A DNA stretch of 64,000 nt, taken from Tetmemena sp. SeJ-2015 (taxonomy: Eukaryota; Ciliophora; Spirotrichea; Sporadotrichida; Oxytrichidae). A program made the position numbers and the translations under genes. The notes beneath the pieces are model-generated. The model was not told the DNA's origin. It ran no database searches and worked only from the letters and a program-made list of their open reading frames with translations. The stretch is taken from the NCBI GenBank assembly GCA_027382625.1, contig JAJKFJ010021004.1, positions 1 to 64,000 of the forward strand, written 5' to 3'. Of the stretch, positions 1-19,220 are shown in pieces (the first letter of the stretch is position 1; each line of letters starts with the position of its first letter).

Positions 1-990
1 GCAGGGGAGCAACTAGCCGAAGAGTTAAATCATCCAAGGAATAAGAAACTCTCGATGAAAGTAACTTTTTCCCATTGTAGAGAAACAATTTCCGGAAGTA
101 GTTTTAAAAAGAAAAAGGAACACAAAAATACTTATCGAGGCACCCCAAAGAAAACCCCGGTAGTAAAATAATGATAAAATAAGACCCACTCCAGCACTTG
201 AAAAATGCTTTGGTGAAAAAGATTTCAAAAAAATTTTTCTGAGTCACCCCCTTTCCCCTTTCTTCTTTTAAATCTTAGAAGGGGTCCCAAATAAAATTAG
301 TTCTCAAAGAAAATGAAAATTTTTAAAATTTTTTTTTACCCCAAAAAAATTTACTAAAATTGTTTTAAAAATTTTTAATTTTTGAATGAAATCTTCTTAT
401 CTTTATTCAATAATGAAAATCAGTTGTAGTGGTATCATGGTCTCTTGCCACCAACTTACTCAGTACTAAAATTTAGCCCCTGATTCTTTAATTTTCCTTA
501 TAAACTAAAATGTATTGTTCTGTAGAAAATTTAGAATATCGAGTTGTTCATTTTAAAATTCCTAATTTTAAATTTTACTTGGGGAAATATTAAGAAAAAC
601 CCCATTTTTTTTTTTTTTTAAAATAGAAAAGGGGCCCGGGGAAGATCTGGGGGAGAAATTGTGATTTCAACGGGTTTAAAGTTTTTTTAAATTTTATTCC
701 CCTTTAATTTAAAAAGTTCTCTACAATAAAATTTTTTAAAAAAATGGGGCAACTTATCCACCGATCCACTCTGCATGTATCTTATTTTTCTTCATTAGTG
801 GAAATATTAGGGCGTTTCTAAGTTACAAAATATACTACTTATTTATTGGTCTGTACTATCTATTAAGAGTTTGTAAAAAGTGATTCCTCTTTTAATTGAG
901 AAAGCACGACATTTACTGAATTATAAACTGAAATATTACCAAGACTGTGTGATTATAATTATTTTGATGTCTAATGATGGCTAGTATTCT
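1..990. other. AT-rich left end, no convincing gene
   Basis: This stretch is dominated by A and T runs broken by short G and C runs, unlike the rest of the window. A minus-strand reading from about 228 to the left edge stays open under the ciliate code and contains two hydrophobic stretches, so a truncated membrane protein is possible, but nothing in it is recognisable. There is no C4A4 telomeric repeat. The composition could also reflect poor consensus quality at a contig end. Confidence 0.4.
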
Positions 991-1009
991 AACTATGTGG
1001 ATACCACGG

Positions 1010-3196
1010 ATGAGTAAGTTAACGAGCTGTGGATCCTCATATCGGCCGCCTTCATTTTATTTATGTAGGCAGGCACTGGGCTTGTCAATGCCGGAAGTAC
1101 GCAAAAGTAATATCACTTTAATATAAATAAATATTTCATAATAATATAAAAGAAAAACCTCCAGAGCGTATTAGTGATAAAGCTTTTTGAAGCATGTTTA
1201 GGCGTCATAGGCTTTTGGCTGATTGGATATGGGATTGCTTTTGGAAAAGTGTAGTAATTTTTGGGTGAGAGCACAGACTATTATGCCTCAAAGGGATTTG
1301 AAAATTAACCTGAGGACAACTACACCTTATTCACAAATACATTTATGAGAAGTTGAACTATATTAAAAAATATTCATGTTTCAAGTAGCCTTTTCAATAG
1401 CCTCCACAACTATGATTTTAAAATGAGTGTGAGAATATAATAATTTCAGGGAGTATGGCTGAGAGGGCATAGCTCCCTCAGCAGATCATATTTACTTTCT
1501 TTCAGAAGTCATTCATTTATGCAATTGCCGTTGGTTGGGTGTGGGGTGGAGGTTGGCTTGCTAAAAAAGGATATCATGACTTCGCTGGAAGTGGCTGTAT
1601 CTATGTTTTAGGTGGTACCTGTGGCATAATTGGGACCGCACTCTTGGGCCCACGAATTGGAAAATTTAAGAAGGGGAAGGTTCAAATAAATAAAGGAAAA
1701 GAGCAATTGAATAAAGATAAAGTGAAACCAAATACAAGGCTTGAAGGAAGTCTCTAAATAAATCCTATCATTAAAATAAATGAAGAAAGAAAAAATAGGG
1801 AAATTAACAAATTTTAAACATAGTTTTGGAGCCGATTGAAAATTAAGAACAAGAAAAGAAGATTAAGAAGGAAAACTAAGGGATTGAAAATTTAAACAAC
1901 TTAGATTTTTCTTCAGGATAATCGAAAGAAATCGTAAATAGCTTGAAGGAAAAGTATAAGGCTGAATTTTAAAATTGGGTTAGGAATACTAAGATAGACC
2001 TCGCCCCAAGCAATCCAGGCTACATATATCTAGGTACTTTCATAAACTGGATAGGCTGGCTTTTCTTCAATGCTGGCAGTACACTCTCCTTGCAAACAAC
2101 TCGAGCACATGGTCCTTCAAAAGTTATGTTCAACACCTTACTTGCTTCATTTAATTAGAAATCTTTCTATAGAGTATTGAGTCATTCATCTATCTCAGGA
2201 TTGGTGGTCGTGCTGCTAAAGCCTCATTTACTGAGAACATATAGCAAAACTTATTAGTACGACTTAGGCTAATTTTGCAATGGAATTAGTGCAGGTCTAA
2301 TAGGCATCACGGCCTCTTGCGACTGCGTCCAGCCCTGGGCTGCTTTGACTATTGGTATTGGCGCAGCCCTCTTTTTCATAATTTCGATTATTCTATATTT
2401 TAATGGGGAGTTGGATACTGGATATATTGAAGATCGATGACCCTGTAGATGCAATTCCCTCTCAATTTTTTGCTGGCTTTTGGGGAGTTCTATCAGTAGG
2501 CATATTTGATGCTCATAAAGGCTTGGTGAGCACTAGTCTTGAAAAATGGAACTATCTCAAGTGGTAAATTTTAGGTCTCTTCTCTATAATTGCCTGGGCA
2601 GGCTCATTAAGCTTTCTGTATACCCTTAATTTAATGCAGCTTCATTATTTTTTAGAGAATTCAGGTTTATTTCATCTCTGCTAAGGCTCTTGGACGACTG
2701 AGGGTGCATCCTGTAGTAGAGATAATTGGATTAGATCGGGCGTACTTCGGAGGACTGAGCAAGAGGGATCTTCTAAAGTTGAAGCAAATGCATGCTCAAA
2801 ATATTGAAGAGCAAGAAGTGAGAAATTAGCTATAAATAAGTATCAATCAGTAGAAGGATATTTCATTTAAATGCAATTCATTTGAAGGAGTCACTTGAAG
2901 AGAGCGAATGCAAAGATGAAAGTCCTCAACCAAGAGCGAGAGAATTTAGAATTTATAATGAGCATAACTAGATACAAGATAATTCTAAAGAGATAGCTAT
3001 CTAGAAGCCTGTTATAGATTTCTTATTATTAAATTTTTATAGTTAATTATTCTTATTCTTCGACAATCTAAAAGTGAGCGCAGGCAATACAGATTAATAA
3101 GTAAGCAACTCCTCTCTCAAACTTAGCGTTAATCTTTAAACGTAAGGTAATGATGTGATATCTCCTTCATTTGACGATTCTAATAAAAACATTTGA
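1010..3196 (+). CDS. ammonium transporter (Amt/Mep family), broken into several frames
   Basis: Family hallmarks appear in order along the plus strand. Near 1025 is a TM1-like segment ending LFMQAG; near 1200 the GFWLIGYGIAFG segment; near 1530-1660 the block with GWLAKKG, DFAGSG and LGPRIGKF; near 2030 NWIGWLFFNAGSTL; near 2278 NGISAGLIGITASC; near 2430 KIDDPVDA; near 2680 the C-terminal GRLRVHPVVEIIGLD. Amt proteins move ammonium across the plasma membrane. The pieces lie in different frames, separated by AT-rich inserts (for example about 1690-2000), as expected for IES-interrupted germline DNA, though not all junctions could be resolved. One one-base shift sits near 1095. A polar C-terminal tail runs to a TGA at 3194-3196. 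The start codon and exact tail are uncertain. Confidence 0.75.
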
Positions 3197-3504
3197 CACT
3201 TTGAGAGTATTTGCATTCGGCCAAATGAGAAACAACTTACTTAGATACAAACAAACAAAAAGATTTTCCATTTGATAAGAAAAATTCAACATCAACTCAA
3301 CTTTAAAATAATTCTAAATTTGAGAGTGATCCTATTATCCTATCAAATATTTTTGCAACAGATTCTACTCATCGATAATTTCTCTGAAAATAATAGGTCT
3401 TTTGATAATTTTTTCACTCTATTTTCATAATTTCTAAATCTCACTGCTTTATTGCCTTTTGACTAACTTTAGTCTTGATTTTCGAATGATAATAATTTGT
3501 AAGA

Positions 3505-5673
<2,169 letters not shown>

Positions 5674-5839
5674 TCTTAGCTTTATTTCATTACTCTTGGA
5701 ACGATTTTTTGGACTCTATCATAATAGCTTTCGACTTCATTAACGATCCCTTCATCAATGAGAGTTAATTAAGGTAGATTATATCTCATCTTAATTTGAA
5801 TGAGCTGCTACCTAACTTGACTAAGTATGTGAGTCTTGT

Positions 5840-6941
5840 CTTAAGACCCAGCCTACCAGCAGCATGCTCTAGACAAGGCGAAGGACATCATGCAGCAGAT
5901 GAGCTTACTGCTTAAGAAGCTGGAGAAGTCCATTGAACCAGACAGGCCTCAACTGCAAGTGGACGAAGACTTCCTCTAGGGTAGGAAGAAGCTTGGAGTC
6001 AAGAGCACCTCAGCTGCTGATTTCATAGAGGAGGAAAAAATCCAGCTCCAGGTTTCTGGGAACGAGTAGCTCATGCCTCAAGCGCGAATGAGCTCAAGAC
6101 TGGAGGCAACCCACTCCCAGAACATGCAACAAATGAAGAACCAGCAAATGAATGAGGACTACAAGAGATAAACTAATCATCATCAATGATCGTAATGATT
6201 GTGAGATATAAGGAACTGAGACCAGCTCAGAAGATCCAACTCATATTTTCACAGGAGGACTTTGACTTGATAAAGCTAGAGTACGAGCGTATGCTATCAG
6301 ACCACCTTGACGCGACCAAGCAGCTAACCATGAACCCTAAAATGTTCCATGTGATCATCGCTCGAATCAACCGCATAATCAAGTACAACTAATTAAAGAG
6401 CGCAGTATAAGATGTAGAAATATATCTTGTCGATTAAACTACATGGACGACTTCTTCAGAGTGAAGAAGGTGGAGATGCTATCAATTCCCACGCTCAATT
6501 TCAAACAGAACATGCCCAAGATGGAGTTCAACTCTATTGGACCTAACCTCAATCCACAGCTACTCAGGAACCTAATCAGTAATAGTGAGAGACCACTTAA
6601 TCAGAACAAGAATGTTAATATATTCTAAAAATGATGTTAATTATCTTCATCATCTTATTTGCTAATTTATTCGAGCACATCCTGGTGAAGAAGGCGAGCA
6701 GCATGCAGCAGCAACAAAGACCTCAGTAGCAGGACACAGTCTTCTAGACCTAGTTAAGAGCTTTCATAAATAACATACAGCAAGAACAGAGGATGAATTA
6801 ACAGAGTAGTTCAGATGACAGGGGCAGCAGTAGTACTAACATCAGTGGTATCATAAATAGGAAAGTTACATAATTTCCTCATATGTTTAAATCTAATGCT
6901 AATATAAGCAAGGTAGCTGCTTCAGGTGGCTTCAGATGAAG
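5840..6941 (+). CDS. unrecognised Q-rich protein
   Basis: A coding stretch follows katanin closely. It reads from KDIMQQMSLLLKKLEKSIE near 5885, through a segment with FSQEDFDLIKLEYERML near 6246, then MDDFFRVKKVEML near 6443, and a Q/S-rich end stopping at TGA 6939-6941. Shared codon use and readable TAG/TAA support coding. The pieces lie in different frames, so IESs are likely near 6175, 6395 and 6630, but I could not fix the pointers. No start codon was identified with confidence; the open frame continues upstream to about 5700. I recognise no domain. Confidence 0.5.
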
Positions 6942-7298
6942 ATTCGTTATAGGCTGATAGTGAAAAGGAAAGCAGCCTTCTCATTCCAAGAATTTATCAA
7001 AATATGAATTTGTGATTACTGCAATAAGTATGACAGTGAATCTGATATATATCCATTTAGTAGTTCCTTTCAGATTCGTACAAATTCTCTATGTGCCTCA
7101 AAAAATCGAATGAATATTAGAAGACTTGGATTATTAACCTCATTCCAATATTTACAGTGTAGCGTTTGGACACTTGACTATAGCAGTAAATCTTAAGTAC
7201 AGCTATCGTAATTTGCAACAGTGTAAAAAATGAATTTGGAGGATATCCTAGATTAGAGACAATCTGAAATACATTCCAAAGCCTCTACATCCCAGTGA
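6942..7298 (+). other. intergenic, AT-rich
   Basis: No reading frame of convincing composition is visible between the TGA at 6939-6941 and the ATG at 7299. It presumably holds the 3' end of one macronuclear gene and the 5' flank of the next. Confidence 0.5.
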
Positions 7299-9597
7299 AT
7301 GACTATCGGCATTAGGTTGGAGAGACCTAAGTATGAACCGAATGAGTTACTTAATATGCAAAAGTCTAACTAACAATTGAGACCCTCGAGTGGTAGACTG
7401 GATTAGCAAGGTGATCTTCTTTCTTAGAGAGAAATGGGCTGGCTGAACTAGGGCGATGCAGAGAAAATTTCCTGGAGAGTAGATGACATAGGGTCTGACT
7501 TCACCAAGCTTTTAAAATACCTCGCACTCCAGATGAATATCCTATATGATTCTAGCTTAAACCTAAGGGATGACTATGGACTGTTAATTCGCAAGGTTGA
7601 CCAGATTTAAAACCTGGATCTCATGACTCTCTACAGAGGGAAAACTCCCCTCTATCCTTATGAGCTAAACTAAGTGGTCTTGAAGTTATCCTAGCCTTAT
7701 GAGGATTAGGAAAACGAAGATTAGTAGTTGTAGTAGTAGCAGTAGTAGTATAGCTAAGTGGAATATGAGAGTTTCAGCGGACCACCAGATGAAGTTTTAG
7801 CTGGTGTGGGTTAGGTAGAGGAAGAAGAAGAGGAAGTTAAAAATCCGATTTAAAATACATAGCCCCTAGCAGATGAGCCCAAAGTTTATTAAGCTAACTT
7901 AATCAGTATACAGTTGTAGCCAAGGTGAAATCCCAAAAGGATTTTGAAATCGCATCCTAAAATGGGTAGGCTGTATTCTAAGATACAGCTTGAAGATGAA
8001 GTAGAATAGTAACAACAAAATGATCTCAATCCCACAATAGAAAAAGATGTCTTAAATGTGGCTGACCCAGATATTGAAAAAGTAGACTAAACTAGAATCA
8101 GCCTTCGGGATTCCTTCTGAGATTCTCTGAGTAGCATCAATTGAATGAGAGGGGGATGGATTGTGATTAGATTATGAAAGTCTTATAGGAAAAGTTCGAT
8201 CTGAGTAGATCTAAAATCGAAACTTTGATCTAAATGAAGGAGGAGAGCGAGGCTAATAATGGTAAAATGCTTCTCAATAAGAAGATTGAGCAATCTAAAG
8301 CTAAAGATGCAGGGAAAGAGCAGAATAAAAGTGCATGAAACCCAAATTTAGAGTAGCTTAGGAATTATGAACAGCCCAAAAATTAGACTAACGGTAAATT
8401 AGAAATCCCAAAGGCTCCAAATACGGAGACTTGAACTCAAGAAAATTGTCCACAAATTCCTCCCACAAAACTGCGCCCTTTAACTCGACTTGGTGCAAAG
8501 TAAGAGGCAACTTCAAATACTCAGAATAAGATAAACTCTCAAGATCCAATGAGTAAAGGACTAGATGAAATGATTTCAAAAGCTCTAAACAGTATAGATA
8601 AAATTCCTAAAAAATCTGCTAGGTCGCTATAAACTGGCAAAAAAGGTGAAATTAAAGCTAAAAAGAAGTTGCAAAATAACCAGAGAAAGAGAATAAAGGC
8701 TGCAACTGATAAAAATAAACCACTTTAAAAGCCAGTTGATATCCCTTGCTCTTATGAATATTATAATGAGCTATATCAAGAACACTAGAGCAAGAATATT
8801 AAGGATATCATTTAAAATTTTAAAGAGCAATCTTCGGATCTCCTGAAGATCACTCCGATCAATCCGGTGGTGAATTTAAAACCCTCGCTTAATCTGACGC
8901 GTCAACTGACATCTCCAAAGACAATCAGTAACCGAACTTGAATGTTTAAGTATAAGATCAAGACTTAAAATACCCTGACGAGGGATATATCAAGGAGCAT
9001 ATCTCGAGAATAAAAGTGAAGAGAGTGAAATCTATCATCAGAGTAATTATTGATTAGCTAAAAAGTTCTCGCTTCTCACTCAAAATGCTTGATGAGAACG
9101 GCTCTTAGCCTATAGTAGGCTGCAGTAAAGTTTCTGGTTGTCCTTTTAAACTCACCTACCTCCGATCTCTTACTTTTGATAAGGAAGTTCTGAACTTGGT
9201 GACTTATGATTTGCAGACAACTTCTAGCATCCTCTTCCACTCAGTTGAATGTTAGGAGCAGTATCTTATTCAAGCCTCACTCCTCCAGCAATAAGCTCAG
9301 CTTCAGTAGGAGGCTCTTGCACTCGATTAAACTATTCAAAGCATGGGAGTCTAGTTAGAGCCTTAAGCGATTCCTAATTAGCTTCTGAGTTTTCAACCAC
9401 AAGGCTTGTTTCAAGCAGACATTTATGACCAGGGTAGCTCCTACCAATCTTACTAGTTCGCTTTTCCAAGATTCTAGAATCACTCAGCGCAGACAACTCC
9501 AATCACTAACTTTCAAACGTCTTCCTATCAACCTCAATAGTACTACTCACAAAGTCCTTATTACCCATCGTATAATTAATCCTACAATATTTATTGA
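7299..9597 (+). CDS. unrecognised long Q/E-rich protein
   Basis: ATG at 7299 opens MTIGIRLERPKYEPNELL and continues about 270 codons through many TAG/TAA glutamines, including a dense run of TAG/CAG codons near 7725-7750. An in-frame TGA at about 8115 is followed by further coding sequence in the same style: a lysine-rich segment near 8550-8750, a more ordered segment with GCSKVSGCPFKLTYLRSL near 9120-9180, and a Q/Y-rich tail ending NQSYNIY-TGA at 9595-9597. Three internal TGAs suggest IESs or two adjacent genes. No family was recognised; the Q-rich ends resemble transcription or RNA-associated proteins only in composition. Confidence 0.5.
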
Positions 9598-9737
9598 TTC
9601 ATTAAAGCAAATTCACTCTTAAAATTCGTAATGTAGAACAATCCAAATCAACTTAATGTCGTCTTTTCATACTTTACTTGACTTTTTTTCCTTATTCATT
9701 TGATTGCTTATAAACTTTCAAGCTTGAATTTTCTTCT

Positions 9738-10420
9738 TCAGAAAATTGAGCAGCAGGATTTATCGGATGGGACGTTATTGTCTGGTAGACTTCTGCGGCC
9801 AGTTTCATGAACACTCGACCCCTGTCTTATAGATTTCCCCCTTGTGGTCCTCCGCATCTATTCCTCAAACTTTTCTAAATCCTCCAGCTGGTCCTTCAAT
9901 TCGGAATAGCTATATGGGTGTATCCTGTTTTCTAAATAAGGAATATAAGAATTGGATTGAAGGGACTGCAGAAATTTGATGAAGTCAAATTCTAACTCCT
10001 ACCTTTATTCTTCTAGGAATCGATTGCCCTGGCTTGAAGTTCAATTAGTTGCCTTTTATTGACTCCATTGGGATGCAGAGCGTTCATAACCATGGGATCG
10101 AGCGCCAGTCTGTCCTCTATCACATTCTATATTCTATCATATTTTCACTCATCCCCAATCCTCAATTTATTTCAATGTCTATCCTCCTCTGACTATCGCA
10201 AGAGTGTTCAGTAAACTTACTTATCGCAAACTTAGGGATTAGGTAGGCACTTATCTAGCAAGTCCCCGTACTCTTGTTCTAGCATCTTCAACTCCTTGTT
10301 CAGTTCAGTTATATCTCCACCGTCTATAATATGCAAGTTAGCATTTAAATACACAAGAGGAAAACCATAACCACTTCACTTATTCTAATCCTTAGCATAT
10401 ATCTTTTTGGAGATACCGAT
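9738..10420 (-). CDS. coiled-coil protein, unrecognised
   Basis: Minus-strand coding with ITELNKELKMLEQEYGDLL near 10300, then VIEDRLALDPMVMNALHP near 10110, then SELKDQLEDLEKFEEQ near 9870, ending CCSIF-TGA at 9738-9740. A GTAAGT donor follows CDK near 10225. A second junction near 10005 needs an IES or small intron to keep frame. The charged helical repeats suggest a coiled coil. The start was not resolved. Function unknown. Confidence 0.5.
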
Positions 10421-10895
10421 AACTCTTTTCTTGCTTTAACTTACCCCCTGATGAATTTCTCTATTTCGAGTAAGTTTATTTCCTTTTAGTCTACGCCATT
10501 GCAACTATCTGCTTTTGTATTTTATTATTTTTAATTCTTCTTTCTTCCTTCATTCGATCTCACTCACACTTCCATACGCCTGCCAAGTAAACCAAGTAGC
10601 AACTATTTAAAAAGCTACTACTCAATAAAATAAAAAGAAAAAGCTTTTTCTTAAAAGCAAATATTCAAATACCAGAATAAGCCACTGTCCTTAGTTTTAC
10701 TCTTTTAGCAAATCAAAATAGCTTAAATATAAGCGAAATTAATTAATTAATAGAAATAGAAATAATAATAAATAATAATAATAAAGTTTTATTTTTTGTT
10801 GAAGACATCACACCACACATCAACTATCAACAAAATAGATAAAAGAGAGAACAAACAAACACAAGTGTAGATTCAAAAAAGGAAAGATTAATCAA
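10421..10895. other. intergenic region upstream of the CHD gene
   Basis: A divergent intergenic region between the minus-strand coiled-coil gene and the CHD gene. It contains a run of TAA/AAT repeats at about 10738-10795. No gene was seen; it probably carries both 5' flanks. Confidence 0.5.
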
Positions 10896-16396
<5,501 letters not shown>

Positions 16397-16568
16397 AAAT
16401 AAGAAGTAGGAAGCAGGAGGATATTTATCTCAGGTATATATAAACTGACAATAATGATAATCTTAATTTATTTTAAAAGAAATTGCATTGACCAAACTCA
16501 TTTGATAATTTCATCTGTTCTCACTTCTTTTCATTTACGATTGTAGGGTTTAAATTAATTAGAATAAC

Positions 16569-17785
16569 ATGGAAGTGAAAAAAATAGTGCTCAACCACGC
16601 TAAACGAAGCTTAAATCTAGCATGGAATGGAAGGTCAAGCATTATCAAATCTTTGATCTCTCAATAGACTAGACAGTTTGGAATATGGAACTTCCTAGCT
16701 AGTGTGTCTGGAAAAACTAAGATACCCTCCTTTGACCACATAAGCCATGACTAGATAGCTAATGAAACCGGAGTCAAGCCACACCTATAACATAAAAAGT
16801 GATATTTTTTCATATTATTGATATAATAAGTTACTTGAACAACCTTTATTGGATGCCTAGGTTTTATCAAGCCTCAAATTTATCTCACGAGTTTGAGTTG
16901 GAGATGAAGAAATTCAAGCACCTTCAAGTGTGGGAAGACAAGGACGTACTAGCGATGACTCACCTGATCCTGATAGAGGCTACTAGAGACACTACCTATG
17001 ATGTCTCTTTCGGCTTCCAAGCTAAACAGTCGCATCTCAGTAATTTCAATGGCAGAATAGATGCACTCTTGTATTAGAGGTACGGAGGAGAGGACAGAGG
17101 CATTAACGATTTGAGTGAGCACCCAGATACTGACAAAGACGGGGTGGGCTTCCCAATCATCCCTATCTTCTTCCCAGTGCAGAAGAGGCAACAGTACTCG
17201 CCCTTCATGGAGGAGTCTTTCTTGATGACTCAGGCTGTGAGCAGTGGCTTCTGGTGCCTGGAGCACATGCGCGACGTGGACCCTTCAATCATGTACGCGA
17301 GAGTACTGCAGACAGACGGTCACCGCTGGAAGCTTTTCGAGGTGCACCACACTCATGTCAAGAAGACCAAGTTTTTCGAACCTCGCAATTCCCTAAGGCA
17401 GAACGATCCTAAGAAGAAGCTTGTGAGGAACACAGAGCAGGCTCGTTTCTTCGATGACTACGAACACATGCTTAGTGTAATAGGTTTGATAAGGTTTGCG
17501 ATGGGCATCCCAGAGAACATAGTAATGGCGAACGACACATATGAGGTGGAGGAGCTGCCTCAACAGAGAGATCTACAGAGGACCATCCAGAAGAATTTCC
17601 TGACTTTTGATAAGTCTGAAGATGGACAAATTTTAGATAAGAGAGTTTTCAAGGAGTTGCCTACTTCAAACGAAACTTATAAAGAAGCACAGCAGCTGGA
17701 GGAGAGTCAAAGTAAGTAGAGATAAATATCAGGAGGAGCAGCAGGAGGTGGAGGTGAATAAGAGAGGAAGGAGATCACCAAATGA
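16569..17785 (+). CDS. unrecognised protein of 394 residues
   Basis: ATG at 16569 (MEVKKIVLNHAKRSLNLAW), a 32-nt GT-AG intron at 16799-16830 joining HKN to YLNNLYWMPRFYQ, then an open frame to TGA 17783-17785. The length without the intron is 395 codons including the stop. The basic N-terminus would fit a mitochondrial presequence, which is an inference. Mid-protein motifs include GFPIIPIFFPVQKRQQY and LQTDGHRWKLFEVHHTHV. The C-terminus is G/Q-rich. I do not recognise the family; an organellar protein such as a ciliate-specific mitoribosomal component is only a guess. Confidence 0.75.
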
Positions 17786-18303
17786 ATTAAGAGAAGTAAT
17801 TTAATTTCCTTGAGATAAAAATCTATTTAACTTTGATGGAATGGGAGGTAACATTAGAAGCCAAGCTTTATATTATAAGTTAAATTAAGGAGAATAAGGG
17901 AAATTATAAATCAAATCATTTCGTCATCATCGACCTCCTTTTAATAGCAAAATTCATTATGAAAAAAATTAAAGAAAGGCCTAAAATTTTATTAAAAGAT
18001 GGTATAGTATTTAAATTCAACGTCCAAAATTTCATAAAATGGCCATTTAAATTCTAAAAAAGGCAAATTTGAATATTTAAATGATGTCAAGGCAATTCAC
18101 AATGGTTATAAATATTCTAAAATAAAGTGAGGGAAAGAGAGAGAAAAAGTCTCTTATTATAAATATTAAAATGAAGAGAGAGAATTCAAACAACGAATCA
18201 GAGCTTGACTAGACTATTAAGCTACTTTAAGAAAGCAAGAAAAAGTTTTAAGGCACTGACAAATCCTACTTCTTTCATATTTTAGATGGCAAGATAAAAA
18301 ATA
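17786..18303. other. intergenic, AT-rich
   Basis: A mostly AT-rich flank. From about 18171 an ATG opens a 45-codon frame (MKRENSNNESELDQ) that ends in TGA shortly after the next gene starts in another frame. It could be an upstream exon or MDS of that gene, but the junction could not be resolved. Confidence 0.4.
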
Positions 18304-19197
18304 ATGACTATCTCCTACCCTGATAAGACCTTCAATCAATTAGCGCTTTTAAAACAGAAAATTGATGTGAAAAAAGCGCAAGCCGAGGCTGAATTAAAGG
18401 AGCTTTAATATATGGCAGAGAAAGCTGAACAAATCCTCAATCATCCAATCAATATGCATGTTGGAGAGAAAAAATTCCACCAGCAGGACATATTTATAAA
18501 CCCTTAAGAAATTAACGAATTCAAGGCTGCTTAAAGACAATAGGAATTATAGTCTATTGAGAAGAAGGAGTCATATAAGATTTCCTTAGAAGATTGCCTC
18601 TAATTTTTAAATTCCGCTAATAGCAGAAACAATTCTAATGTTAGTGATAATCAAATCCTCCACCCTCTACTTAAAACCATGAATGAGCGTTAGAAGTTTT
18701 TCTTTCTTTAAGATCTAATATCTTTGAGGTCATCAATTTGTGGGGCCAAAAATAATTTTACTTCGAAATAGTTTGAAATAGAAGATATTGTTTTCGAGCA
18801 ACAATCTACTCCTTCCATAGGCTCAGCTATGATAGTACTTAAGACTCCTGATCGGAAGATGAAAGTGAGACTAGCTGCTATCTTTTAATTTTGGAGGGAG
18901 AGAGAAGAAGAATTCATCTCTATTATAATAAACTCTGACAAGTGGCAGAAAAAATTCAACGAGCAAGACATTAATTCGTTGAAGGTTTATTAGACTGCTC
19001 TGTCGAGAATTCTTGGAAAAAGAAATTCAAAAGAAAATGATGATTTAAAGAGAGAAGATAAAAATTAATAGCTGAAACAAGACAATAATCTAATTGAGAA
19101 AAGGAGGAGAGAAATTAAAGAAGAAGCTAGATAGGAGTGGATAGCTAGAAAAGAGTCTCATTTCACATTTGTAAATCTGATGAGATAATAATTTTGA
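18304..19197 (+). CDS. unrecognised coiled-coil-like protein, 297 residues
   Basis: An uninterrupted frame of 298 codons from ATG 18304 (MTISYPDKTFNQLALL) to TGA 19195-19197 when TAA/TAG are read as Q. It is highly charged and likely helical (VKKAQAEAELKELQ; EKRRREIKEEARQEW). No IES or intron is needed. It faces the next gene tail to tail with only 23 bp between stops. No family recognised. Confidence 0.65.
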
Positions 19198-19220
19198 CTC
19201 TATTTATCGAGTATTTAAGT

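Noticed and set aside
1010..3196. Calling the ammonium transporter a pseudogene
   Set aside because: All family motifs are present in order; the frame breaks are of the same kind (AT-rich inserts, one-base slips) as in clearly functional neighbours.
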